Positions 33,781 to 41,053 of a stretch of DNA of 64,000 bases are shown here, in pieces (position 1 is the first letter of the stretch; every line of letters starts with the position of its first letter). The translations under genes and the position numbers were made by a program. A model generated the notes under the pieces. That model was not told where the DNA came from. It did no database searches and worked only from the letters and a program-made list of their open reading frames with translations. The DNA lies in NCBI RefSeq assembly GCF_048892425.1, contig NZ_JBLZHU010000002.1, forward strand, positions 1 through 64,000, given 5' to 3'. Source of the DNA: Pacificispira sp002696645 (GTDB lineage: Bacteria; Pseudomonadota; Alphaproteobacteria; UBA8366; Aestuariispiraceae).

Positions 33781-35205
33781 TTAAAGTGTGTCTGACTGCC
33801 GGGCGCGCTTGGCGCAAACCCAGGTCCACCGAACCACCAGGACGATACAGGCCAGGGTCGCCCCTAACAGGATCGCCTCATACAGCCCCTGTGCGCCGCG
33901 TTCCATCACAATACCGATAATATAAGCGGCAGGGATCATCGAGCCGATAAAGCCGACCAGATTTATAAATGTGGGGGACCATTTATCGCCCGTGCCCCGC
34001 AAAGCATTGGCCAGTGTGAACTGACCGCCATCCAACATCATCGCAACACCGACCAACATGGTTGCGGGCGCCATGACATGCAGCAGTTTTTCATCGGTGA
34101 TCTGATACATGTAGGCCATGGTCTGTTCAGGCAGGAACCATAGGATAACGGCTATGGGAAGTAACAGGACCATGTTCCAGAACATGCCCGTCCAGCCCGC
34201 CAGGGCGCGATCCGGCCAGTCCCGGCGACCATGGGCAACCCCGACGCGAACCGCTGTCGCATTGGCGATGCCCAGCGATATCATGAAGATCATCGATAAC
34301 AGATTCATATTCACGGTAAACGAGGCAAGCTCGTTCGCGGCCATCCAACCGGCATAGATATGCAATACATGATACGCCCCGCTTTCCGCGGCATAGGCAG
34401 GACCTGCGGCATAGCCGTGTCGGCGCATGACCTTCCCGCCAGCAATCCAACCAGGCTGGGGACGCTGGCGAATGCCATATTCCTGACGACCGCCCAGATA
34501 CCAGACATATCCTGTCACCCCGATCATCATCAGGGTGCGACAGATCGTGGTCGCCAGGGCGGCACCATCTGCCCCTTCTACCCCCAACCCGCCATGGATC
34601 AGCCACAGATTCAGAGGGATGTTCACAAGATTGACACCCCAGACAATGATCATGCCTGGGACCGGTCGCCCCATCGCCTCCAGGTAGTAATTACTGGCCA
34701 TATAAATCATCAGGGGCAACAGACCGATCCCCTGAATATGGGTCACACTGGCGCTGATTTTCGCGAGGTGGGTATCCTGTCCGACCAGCAGAAAATAGGT
34801 TTCAGCGAACTGTGTCATAACAACGCCGACAATACCCAACACAATGCCATAGGGCAGTGCACGACGCCAAACCTGTCCGGTTTCTGCAACCCGACCCGCA
34901 CCGCGCAAGTGGCTGGTTTCCACCACAGTTCCGAACATCAATCCGATGCCACAGACCAGCAAGAGGATGAAAGCAGAGGTTCCCAGGCCATAACGGCCCA
35001 CTTCTTCCGCCCCCAATGGCCCCAACATGATGGTATCGGTCAGCGCCAGGGTCAGAATGCCGGCACGGCTGATAACCACCGGCCCGGCAAGACGGAATAG
35101 CTCATGGGTGTGTCGGTTGAACCGGCTAAAAAACCACGACAGGCCGGATTGCCCAGATGCGCGCTGGGGGGAGGAATACGGCGCGGGTTGTGAATTTTCG
35201 CTCAT
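33781..35205 (-). CDS. MATE-family efflux transporter
   Basis: A 474-residue inner-membrane protein with about twelve helices in two MATE repeats. Typical features are LFRLAGPVVISRAGILTLALTDTIMLGPLGA at the start of repeat one, VNIPLNLWLIHGGLGVEGADGAALATTI and the second repeat beginning LASFTVNMNLLSMIFMISLGIANATAVRVG. These Na+/H+-driven antiporters export cationic drugs and metabolites. It is monocistronic and converges on the aminotransferase gene seven bases away. Confidence 0.93.
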   Translation of the reverse strand: MSENSQPAPYSSPQRASGQSGLSWFFSRFNRHTHELFRLAGPVVISRAGILTLALTDTIMLGPLGAEEVGRYGLGTSAFILLLVCGIGLMFGTVVETSHLRGAGRVAETGQVWRRALPYGIVLGIVGVVMTQFAETYFLLVGQDTHLAKISASVTHIQGIGLLPLMIYMASNYYLEAMGRPVPGMIIVWGVNLVNIPLNLWLIHGGLGVEGADGAALATTICRTLMMIGVTGYVWYLGGRQEYGIRQRPQPGWIAGGKVMRRHGYAAGPAYAAESGAYHVLHIYAGWMAANELASFTVNMNLLSMIFMISLGIANATAVRVGVAHGRRDWPDRALAGWTGMFWNMVLLLPIAVILWFLPEQTMAYMYQITDEKLLHVMAPATMLVGVAMMLDGGQFTLANALRGTGDKWSPTFINLVGFIGSMIPAAYIIGIVMERGAQGLYEAILLGATLACIVLVVRWTWVCAKRARQSDTL

Positions 35206-35302
35206 GACCTTAGGTGACCTGAGCCTGAGATTTATGCAAGCAAAAAGAGAATAAAAATTCCAACCTTTTAAAACTACACCTCAAGGTCACTGTAATACAG
35301 TC

Positions 35303-36289
35303 CTAGAACATTGTATCGATAACCCGGTCCGGGGGATTGTGCCCATCGACATAGGTTTTGATGTTGATGATAACGCGTTCTCCCATATTGATCCGGCCCT
35401 CAATCGTTGCAGAGCCCATATGCGGCAACAGAACGACATTTGACAGCTTGATCAATTTTGGATTCACGGCGGGTTCATTTTCATAAACATCCAGACCCGC
35501 ACCGGCGATCTGTCCCTGGGACAGCGCCTTGACCAGGGCCCCTTCGTCGATGACTTCCCCGCGCGACGTGTTCACCACATAGGCATGGCTTTTCATCAGA
35601 TCCAGGCGGCGTGAATTCAACAAATGATAGGTTGCAGGCGTATGGGGGCAATTGATCGACAGGATATCCATATGCGCAATCATCTGATCCAGGGACGACC
35701 AGAAGGTCGCCTCCAGCGCGTGTTCGACGTCTTCGGCCACCCGGTTGCGATTATGATAATGGACAGACAGGCCAAACCCCTTGGCCCGGCGCGCAACGGC
35801 GGTGCCGATCCGACCCATGCCGATAATGCCCAGCCGCTTGCCATGAATACGATGGCCCAACATTCCCGTTGGGCTCCATCCTGTCCATTTGCCCTCGCGC
35901 ACCAATTGCTCCCCTTCCACCAGACGGCGGGGAACCGACAGGATAAGCGCCATGGTCATATCAGCGGTGTCTTCGGTCAGCACATCTGGGGTATTGGTCA
36001 CAACGATGCCACGTTTGCGGGCGATGGCGAAATCAATATGGTCCACGCCGGTGCCAAAACTGGCGATCATTTTCAGGCTGTCGCCAGCCGCATCCAGTAT
36101 GTCTTTGTCAATCTTGTCGGTTACAGTTGGGACCAGAATTTCCGCGCGCGAAACCGCATCCAGCATCTGGTCGCGGGTAAAAGCCTCATCAACCAGGTTC
36201 AGCTCACAATCAAACAGCTCCATCATCCGGGTTTCAATGATATCCGGCAGCTTGCGCGTGACGATGACTTTCGGCTTCCTATACGTCAT
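35303..36289 (-). CDS. D-isomer 2-hydroxyacid dehydrogenase (glyoxylate/hydroxypyruvate reductase-like)
   Basis: A 328-residue D-2-hydroxyacid dehydrogenase. The NAD(P) motif is GIIGMGRIGTAVARRAKGFG. The catalytic triad is visible as Arg in NTSRGEVIDE, Glu in DVYENEPAVNP and His in LLPHMGSAT. Close relatives are GyaR-type glyoxylate reductases of alphaproteobacteria. The residue after the dinucleotide fold (HNRNR) suggests NADPH preference. Monocistronic, with a GGAA ribosome site before the ATG. Confidence 0.9.
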   Translation of the reverse strand: MTYRKPKVIVTRKLPDIIETRMMELFDCELNLVDEAFTRDQMLDAVSRAEILVPTVTDKIDKDILDAAGDSLKMIASFGTGVDHIDFAIARKRGIVVTNTPDVLTEDTADMTMALILSVPRRLVEGEQLVREGKWTGWSPTGMLGHRIHGKRLGIIGMGRIGTAVARRAKGFGLSVHYHNRNRVAEDVEHALEATFWSSLDQMIAHMDILSINCPHTPATYHLLNSRRLDLMKSHAYVVNTSRGEVIDEGALVKALSQGQIAGAGLDVYENEPAVNPKLIKLSNVVLLPHMGSATIEGRINMGERVIINIKTYVDGHNPPDRVIDTMF

Positions 36290-36522
36290 GACAATTCCAT
36301 CCGTTCCCTAACACTGCCCCGCCCGTTTGTTCCGCAATCTGGCGCAAGCGACGGGCTTTATTGTTTCAGTCGTAATTCTCAGTTCAAAAACACTGATTTT
36401 GAGTCAAAAACCAGCCTGATACGGTCCTGCGTCGCTATGAACCAAGGTCCAACGCTTTCTTTATAGGAGAATCACGCTATAGGAAACCGATTGACCCTGC
36501 TTGTCACTCCCTTAAGGAAAAC

Positions 36523-37011
36523 ATGCGCCGCATTTTCACACTTCTCTCTTTGCTTTTGACCTTGGCCCTTGCGCCAGGCCCGCTGGCAGCGCAATCCAGC
36601 GGCCAGCCAGTGCCCCGTATGGTCTCTATCAAGGCCTCAGAAGCAAATGCCCGAACCGGCCCCGGCGTGGATTACCCCATTCGGTGGGTCTATCATCGCA
36701 TGGATATGCCGGTTCAGGTCATCGCAGAATTCGATAAGTGGCGGAAAATTCGCGATTGGGAGGGGGATGAAGGCTGGGTCCATTTCGCACTGTTAAGCTC
36801 CCGGCGGACGGTGATCGTCACGGCACCGGAAACCACCCTTCGCCGCCTGTCAGCCGCCGCGTCTCCCGCTGTCGCGCGCCTGGCCCAGGGCATGGTTGCC
36901 CGCATCGAACTGTGCGAACCCGATTGGTGCCTGGTCACTGTCGAAGGCTATGACGGCTGGCTGGACCGCAACGACGTCTGGGGCATCGATCCCGGCGAGG
37001 TGCTGCAGTAG
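36523..37011 (+). CDS. periplasmic SH3-domain protein
   Basis: A 162-residue exported protein with a Sec signal peptide (MRRIFTLLSLLLTLALAPGP, cleavage near LAAQS) and two SH3b-like segments: SIKASEANARTGPGVDYPIRWVY with WRKIRDWEGDEGWVH, and a second half ending CLVTVEGYDGWLDRNDVWGI. Such proteins usually bind peptidoglycan or other envelope parts; an enzymatic domain is absent. AAGGA lies five bases before the ATG. It precedes the toxin-antitoxin pair but has no evident link to it. Confidence 0.88.
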   Translation: MRRIFTLLSLLLTLALAPGPLAAQSSGQPVPRMVSIKASEANARTGPGVDYPIRWVYHRMDMPVQVIAEFDKWRKIRDWEGDEGWVHFALLSSRRTVIVTAPETTLRRLSAAASPAVARLAQGMVARIELCEPDWCLVTVEGYDGWLDRNDVWGIDPGEVLQ

Positions 37012-37037
37012 AAGGTCCTTTAATTCGCATACTGATA

Positions 37038-37049
37038 AAGTATATACTT
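37038..37049. promoter_or_regulatory. operator of the toxin-antitoxin operon
   Basis: Perfect 12-bp palindrome AAGTATATACTT, 33 bases upstream of the antitoxin start, containing a TATACT hexamer that can act as the -10 box. Autorepression by the ribbon-helix-helix antitoxin is the usual scheme. Confidence 0.6.
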
Positions 37050-37081
37050 CGTCATGATCTTTTCTGACGAAGGAGCGTGCT

Positions 37082-37372
37082 ATGCAGAAGGATTCCGTAT
37101 TTACGCTAAAGCTGGAACCAGATCTACATGCAGCCTTTAAACAGGCGGCAGAGGCAACGCACCGCCCGGCATCACAAGTCGTTCGCGAGTTGATGCGCGA
37201 TTTCATTGAGCAACAAAAGGAAAAGGCGGGTTACGAAGCCTATCTGGAAAGAAAGGTCTCAGCAGCACGGCAATCAGTCGCCGCTAAATCCGGAAAAACG
37301 CACACAGCGACCAATTCAGAATTCGAGAGTCGGAAGCAGGTGCTGAGAGACACGTTGGTACCTAAAAATTAA
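37082..37372 (+). CDS. ribbon-helix-helix antitoxin
   Basis: A 96-residue protein whose N-terminal part (VFTLKLEPDLHAAFKQAAEATHRPASQVVRELMRDFIEQQ) matches a ribbon-helix-helix DNA-binding domain; the charged C-terminal half would wrap the toxin. GGAG lies seven bases upstream of the ATG. Its TAA overlaps the toxin ATG by one base. It should neutralise the ParE-like toxin and repress the operon through the palindrome upstream. Confidence 0.85.
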   Translation: MQKDSVFTLKLEPDLHAAFKQAAEATHRPASQVVRELMRDFIEQQKEKAGYEAYLERKVSAARQSVAAKSGKTHTATNSEFESRKQVLRDTLVPKN

Positions 37373-37650
37373 TGGAGATAATTTGGACTCCAGAGGCAGA
37401 GAAAGACCGCTTGGCGGTATTTGAATACATCGCCGCTGATAATCCATCCGCCGCGATCACTTTAGATGATCGGTTGGTTGAGGTTGTTTCCAAACTGATC
37501 GATTTTCCAACAATGGGCACCCAGGGGCTCATAAGTGGCACGAGAGAACTTATCCTAGAGAAGCACTTTCGCGTGATTTATGAAGTGAACGGGACGACTG
37601 TCTGGATTTTGGCCTTAGTCCATACATCCAGACAGTGGCCACCTTTGTAA
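37372..37650 (+). CDS. RelE/ParE-family toxin
   Basis: A 92-residue protein with the ParE/RelE fold pattern: WTPEAEKDRLAVFEYIAADNPSAA, GTRELILEKHFRVIYEVNGTTVWILALVHTSRQWP. The conserved C-terminal arginine and histidine region is present. ParE members poison DNA gyrase and RelE members cut mRNA; sequence alone does not separate them here, although the end VHTSRQWPP is more ParE-like. Translationally coupled to the antitoxin. Converges on the DUF3501 gene four bases later. Confidence 0.87.
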   Translation: MEIIWTPEAEKDRLAVFEYIAADNPSAAITLDDRLVEVVSKLIDFPTMGTQGLISGTRELILEKHFRVIYEVNGTTVWILALVHTSRQWPPL

Positions 37651-37653
37651 CCC

Positions 37654-38247
37654 CTACCCAAAATCCTTCGCCAGGGCGTCGCGGGACGCGTCGGTCAGGA
37701 CGGCCATGTGGCCATATTGGTCGTGGCTGAAACCGACCAGCACTTGCGCCGCCGACTTGAAGGCCGCGATCTGGGTATCGGTGAAGGGGAAATGGATGAA
37801 TTGAACCGATGATGCCTTGCCGTCGGCGGTGGTGCGGTCCAGATCTTCTTCCGGGACGCCCATAACCTCATGATCGCCAAAGCGGATGAACATGGTGTTT
37901 TCCACCCCACCCAGGCGCGACAGGAAATTCTTGCGGCGGATCGGTTCATCGATTTCGAACATCACCGTGGCGGTCAGCTCCTTCCCCTTTGGAATCATCG
38001 GATTATAGGCGCGCAGTTCATCCTCAACCTGCTCGTCCCCGCCCTTTTCGATATACAGCATTTCCTGCACCTGATGCAGCATCGTGTCGTAGTTTTCGAA
38101 ATAGCAGGTCGCGACCGGGCCAATTTCGATGCGGCGCATCTTCTTCAGCGCGATCAGCGCGGCATGGCGCTCTTTCCGGACCTTGATATAGTCCGGCAGG
38201 GGCAGGATATCGGCCTTGGTGATTTCCGTTTTCATCATGTATTCCAT
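37654..38247 (-). CDS. DUF3501 family protein
   Basis: A 197-residue soluble protein that matches DUF3501: ILPLPDYIKVRKERHAALIALKKMRRIEIGPVATCYFENYDTMLHQVQEMLYIEKG and FPFTDTQIAAFKSAAQVLVGFSHDQYGHMA. The function is unknown. It is the third gene of a run with rubrerythrin and a CCG-domain Fe-S protein, an association I recall from other proteobacteria and which suggests a role in peroxide or iron-sulfur chemistry. Starts at 38247, 38238 or 38235 are all possible; a GGAA lies ahead of the latter two. Confidence 0.85.
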   Translation of the reverse strand: MEYMMKTEITKADILPLPDYIKVRKERHAALIALKKMRRIEIGPVATCYFENYDTMLHQVQEMLYIEKGGDEQVEDELRAYNPMIPKGKELTATVMFEIDEPIRRKNFLSRLGGVENTMFIRFGDHEVMGVPEEDLDRTTADGKASSVQFIHFPFTDTQIAAFKSAAQVLVGFSHDQYGHMAVLTDASRDALAKDFG

Positions 38248-38284
38248 CTGTTTGCTCTGACTTTCAATTTGGTAAGCTTGGCGC

Positions 38285-39643
38285 TCACATCAATCCATAG
38301 GATTTTGCCAACAGAACGATCGGATGGGCGGCCAGTTCGGGTTTCGAATACTCACCCTCCCCCTCGGGCGTTTCCGGCGCGGCGGCAATGCCTTGTTCAA
38401 TATGCAGACCCGCCAGAGGACATTCTGATGCGATATATTTCGCCTTGCCCTTAGATTGCATCTGCTTGAAGACCGGTTTTCCAACCTTCATGCCCACGTC
38501 GAAAGTGTCCTTCATAATCCCCCATGAACCGCCATGGCCGGAGCAACGCTCCACCGCCGCAATGCGGGTGTCGGGGATCAGGCGGGCCAGCTCAGCCCCC
38601 TTCTGGCCCATATTCTGAGCCCGCGCATGACAGGCGATATGAATGGAGATCGGACCATCCAGAGGCTGCAGCCCTTCTGCCAGACCCTTCTGTTTAGACA
38701 GCGCGACGACATATTCCGAGATATCGTGCGACGCCCCGGACAAGGCCTTCACATCCGGATCCTCTGGAACCAGCAGCGGCCATTCGAATTTCAGCATCAG
38801 GGCGCAGGACGGCACCAGAGCGATCACATCATATCCCTGATCTATATAGGGGCGCAGGGCCTTGGCGACATTTTTCGCCTTACCTGCAACGGTGCTCAGA
38901 TCGCCCTGTTCCATTTGCGGCATGCCACAGCATTCCGGATAGACGACCTCGCATTCCACCCCGTTCTTGGCCAGGATTTTCATCGCAGCCTCGCCAATCT
39001 GGGGCGTGTTGTAATTGCCATAGCATGTGGCATAGATCACGGCCTTCTGGCCGGCGCCAGGACCTGTCGGATCAGCCTTCGGGAAATCCTTCGCCATATC
39101 CACCAGGGTCTTGCCCGCAAACGGCGGCAGGGCCGCGTCCTTATGAACCCCCGCGACCGATTGCATCACGCCCCGGGTCAATCCATTGCCGCGATCTGTT
39201 GCCCAATTCGCCAAGCCGGCTAAGGATGTTCCCAGCTTGCCATTGCGGTCGGTCTTGGTCAGTTGCGCTTCCAGTCCGCCGCGCAGGCCCTTCTTATTTT
39301 CCACCGCCCGATAGCGCAGCATCAGATGGGGAAAATCCAGATTGAATTCGTGCGGCGGGACATAGGGGCATTTCACCATGAAACACATGTCGCACAGGGT
39401 GCAGGCATCCACGACCGGTTTGAAATCTTTAGAATCAACCGTGTCCAACTCTTCCGACGGCGCGGCATCGATCAGGTCGAACAGCCGCGGGAAGCTGTCA
39501 CACAGGTTAAAGCAGCGGCGGCAGCCATGGCAGATGTCAAACACCCGGCGCAATTCCGCATCCAGCTTTTCCTCGTCATAGAAATCCGGATCATCCCACC
39601 CGATTGGATGGCGCATTGGCGCGTCCAGACTGCCTTCCCGCAT
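38285..39643 (-). CDS. Fe-S oxidoreductase with two 4Fe-4S and two CCG domains (GlpC/HdrD-like)
   Basis: A 452-residue soluble protein. The N-terminal part has two clusters of the 4Fe-4S type: CHGCRRCFNLC (about residues 39-49) and CTLCDMCFMVKC (about 80-91). The C-terminal part has two cysteine-rich CCG repeats: CYGNYN...ECCGMPQ and CHARAQN...RCSGHGGSWG. This is the architecture of GlpC and heterodisulfide reductase subunit D, which pass electrons between a quinone or flavoprotein and a thiol or other partner. No flavin partner is nearby. Between rubrerythrin and DUF3501, it is the likely electron donor or acceptor of that system. Confidence 0.87.
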   Translation of the reverse strand: MREGSLDAPMRHPIGWDDPDFYDEEKLDAELRRVFDICHGCRRCFNLCDSFPRLFDLIDAAPSEELDTVDSKDFKPVVDACTLCDMCFMVKCPYVPPHEFNLDFPHLMLRYRAVENKKGLRGGLEAQLTKTDRNGKLGTSLAGLANWATDRGNGLTRGVMQSVAGVHKDAALPPFAGKTLVDMAKDFPKADPTGPGAGQKAVIYATCYGNYNTPQIGEAAMKILAKNGVECEVVYPECCGMPQMEQGDLSTVAGKAKNVAKALRPYIDQGYDVIALVPSCALMLKFEWPLLVPEDPDVKALSGASHDISEYVVALSKQKGLAEGLQPLDGPISIHIACHARAQNMGQKGAELARLIPDTRIAAVERCSGHGGSWGIMKDTFDVGMKVGKPVFKQMQSKGKAKYIASECPLAGLHIEQGIAAAPETPEGEGEYSKPELAAHPIVLLAKSYGLM

Positions 39644-39689
39644 TTCCGTCTCCTGATTTCAAGACTGAATAAGAGAGCTCTTTACGAGC

Positions 39690-39729
39690 AAAGAGAAGAG
39701 AGGCGGTATCGGAATTTGCCGCTACCGCC
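39690..39729 (-). terminator. hairpin between rubrerythrin and the Fe-S gene
   Basis: On the minus strand GGCGGTA (39729-39723) pairs with TACCGCC (39708-39702), followed by a pyrimidine tract TCTCTTCTCTTT. It could act as a partial terminator, giving more rubrerythrin than downstream product, or protect the 3' end of a processed message. Confidence 0.45.
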
Positions 39730-39745
39730 CCCTTCTGACAGACAC

Positions 39746-40162
39746 TTAGTCCATCGAGTCCAATGCTTTCTGGAAACGACCGGCGTGAGACTTTTCAGCC
39801 TTCGCCAGGGTTTCGAACCATTGGGCGATTTCGTCAAAGCCTTCTTCGCGGGCCGTGCGCGCCATGCCCGGATACATATCCGTGTATTCATGGGTTTCGC
39901 CAACGATGGCCGCTTTCAGATTCAGCGAGGTTTCGCCAATCGGCTCACCCGTTGCCGGGTCCCCGGTTTCTTCCAGATATTCCAAATGGCCATGGGCGTG
40001 GCCGGTTTCACCTTCCGCCGTTGAGCGGAAAACGGCGGCGACGTCGTTATAGCCTTCAATATCCGCCTTTTGGGCGAAATAGAGATAGCGGCGGTTTGCC
40101 TGGCTTTCGCCCGCAAACGCGTCTTTCAGATTGTTTTCGGTTTTGCTGCCTTTAAGGGACAT
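39746..40162 (-). CDS. rubrerythrin without rubredoxin domain
   Basis: A 138-residue four-helix diiron protein: SKTENNLKDAFAGESQANRRYLYFAQKA, STAEGETGHAHGHLEYLEE, AAIVGETHEYTDMYPGMARTAREEG and TLAKAEKSHAGRFQKAL hold the expected E...ExxH diiron ligands. The C-terminal rubredoxin domain of classical rubrerythrin is absent, as in sulerythrin-like forms. It probably reduces peroxide and needs an external electron donor, perhaps the Fe-S protein next to it. Start ATG 40162 follows AGGAGG by six bases. An Irr-box-like site lies about 150 bases upstream. Confidence 0.92.
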   Translation of the reverse strand: MSLKGSKTENNLKDAFAGESQANRRYLYFAQKADIEGYNDVAAVFRSTAEGETGHAHGHLEYLEETGDPATGEPIGETSLNLKAAIVGETHEYTDMYPGMARTAREEGFDEIAQWFETLAKAEKSHAGRFQKALDSMD

Positions 40163-40281
40163 GATCATCCTCCTGATCCGTTGAACACCGCCCAACCAAA
40201 CAGAAAAGGGCAATGTACGTGGTGTACTATCCGCTAACCGCCGCAAGGGCGTCTAACGCCCCGATTACGTCGGGACACAGA

Positions 40282-40310
40282 TATCCTAGCGCAGGGAAAA
40301 CCCACGTCAA
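40282..40310 (-). promoter_or_regulatory. candidate promoter of the rubrerythrin operon
   Basis: On the minus strand TTGACG (40310-40305) is followed after 16-17 bases by TAGGAT/AGGATA. The iron-control-element-like site sits just upstream of the -35 element. Confidence 0.45.
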
Positions 40311-40313
40311 CAG

Positions 40314-40330
40314 TTTAAAACAATTCTAAA
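40314..40330. promoter_or_regulatory. iron control element (Irr box)
   Basis: TTTAAAA-CAA-TTCTAAA matches the rhizobial Irr consensus TTTAGAA-N3-TTCTAAA with one mismatch. It lies between irr and the rubrerythrin gene, directly upstream of the latter's -35 element. That position would allow activation or roadblock-free upstream control rather than occlusion of the promoter core. Confidence 0.65.
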
Positions 40331-40374
40331 CTAGAAAATATTGGGATGATTTTGTTACGGAACGCTTACCAAAC

Positions 40375-40854
40375 TCACGGCCGTGTCACACGGATAATGA
40401 CATCAACGCGATCCATCACGGTCCCGTCGGGGGGCATGGGCAAACGACTCAATTCCACCGAATCGACGGGGATATCCACCAGTTCCCCCGCAGGCTCCAC
40501 ATAGAAATGATGGTGTGCATGGGTGTTGGTGTCGAAGTAAGAGCGACCAGGACCCACCACGACTTCGCGCAGCAGTCCGGATTCGGTAAATTGATGCAGC
40601 GTGTTGTAAACCGTCGCCAAAGAGACCTTCACCGTCGCCTTGCGGGCCATCCCGTGCAGATCTTCCGCCGTGATATGCTGATCGCCGCCATCAAACAGAA
40701 GTTTCGCCAAAGCCATGCGCTGGCGTGTCGGGCGCAAGCCGACCTGCTTTAACCGCAACAGGGCATCGGCATAGGGGCGCTGGACACCAGGAGTGCTTCC
40801 TGCTGCCTCTAAAGTCCCATCTGTGACAGTCTTACCGGTCTGATCGTCGGGCAT
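40375..40854 (-). CDS. irr: Fur-family iron response regulator Irr
   Basis: A 159-residue Fur-superfamily protein: LLRLKQVGLRPTRQRMALAKLLFDGGDQHITAEDLHGMA, VSLATVYNTLHQFTESGLLREV and the Irr-type histidine cluster THAHHHFYVE, which binds heme or metal in Irr proteins. It lacks the CxxC pairs of zinc-structured Fur. Irr senses iron through heme status and controls iron and heme genes in alphaproteobacteria. The ATG at 40854 is set by GGAG upstream; the frame continues 19 codons without support. Rubrerythrin follows on the same strand behind its own promoter. A 9-bp inverted repeat lies in the irr leader. Confidence 0.92.
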   Translation of the reverse strand: MPDDQTGKTVTDGTLEAAGSTPGVQRPYADALLRLKQVGLRPTRQRMALAKLLFDGGDQHITAEDLHGMARKATVKVSLATVYNTLHQFTESGLLREVVVGPGRSYFDTNTHAHHHFYVEPAGELVDIPVDSVELSRLPMPPDGTVMDRVDVIIRVTRP

Positions 40855-40872
40855 CCGACAGTCTCCTTCGTG

Positions 40873-40907
40873 ATTTGATCCTGATGTTGCATCGCAATGG
40901 ATCAAAT
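40873..40907. promoter_or_regulatory. inverted repeat upstream of irr
   Basis: Perfect 9-base arms ATTTGATCC (40873-40881) and GGATCAAAT (40899-40907) with a 17-base spacer, 19-53 bases upstream of the irr ATG. It can be an operator or a leader hairpin; it does not resemble the Irr box. Confidence 0.4.
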
Positions 40908-41053
40908 TCAACCGTAATCACAATACTCTATGCCTTTTTCTAGAACAACACCAATTCAAAGTTAGCCCAATTCTCCCTGATTTTCAGAAAAAATTCGACC
41001 AACCCCCCACAATATATCGCGATTTTTCTGATGTGATACGCTATATCGGCCCT

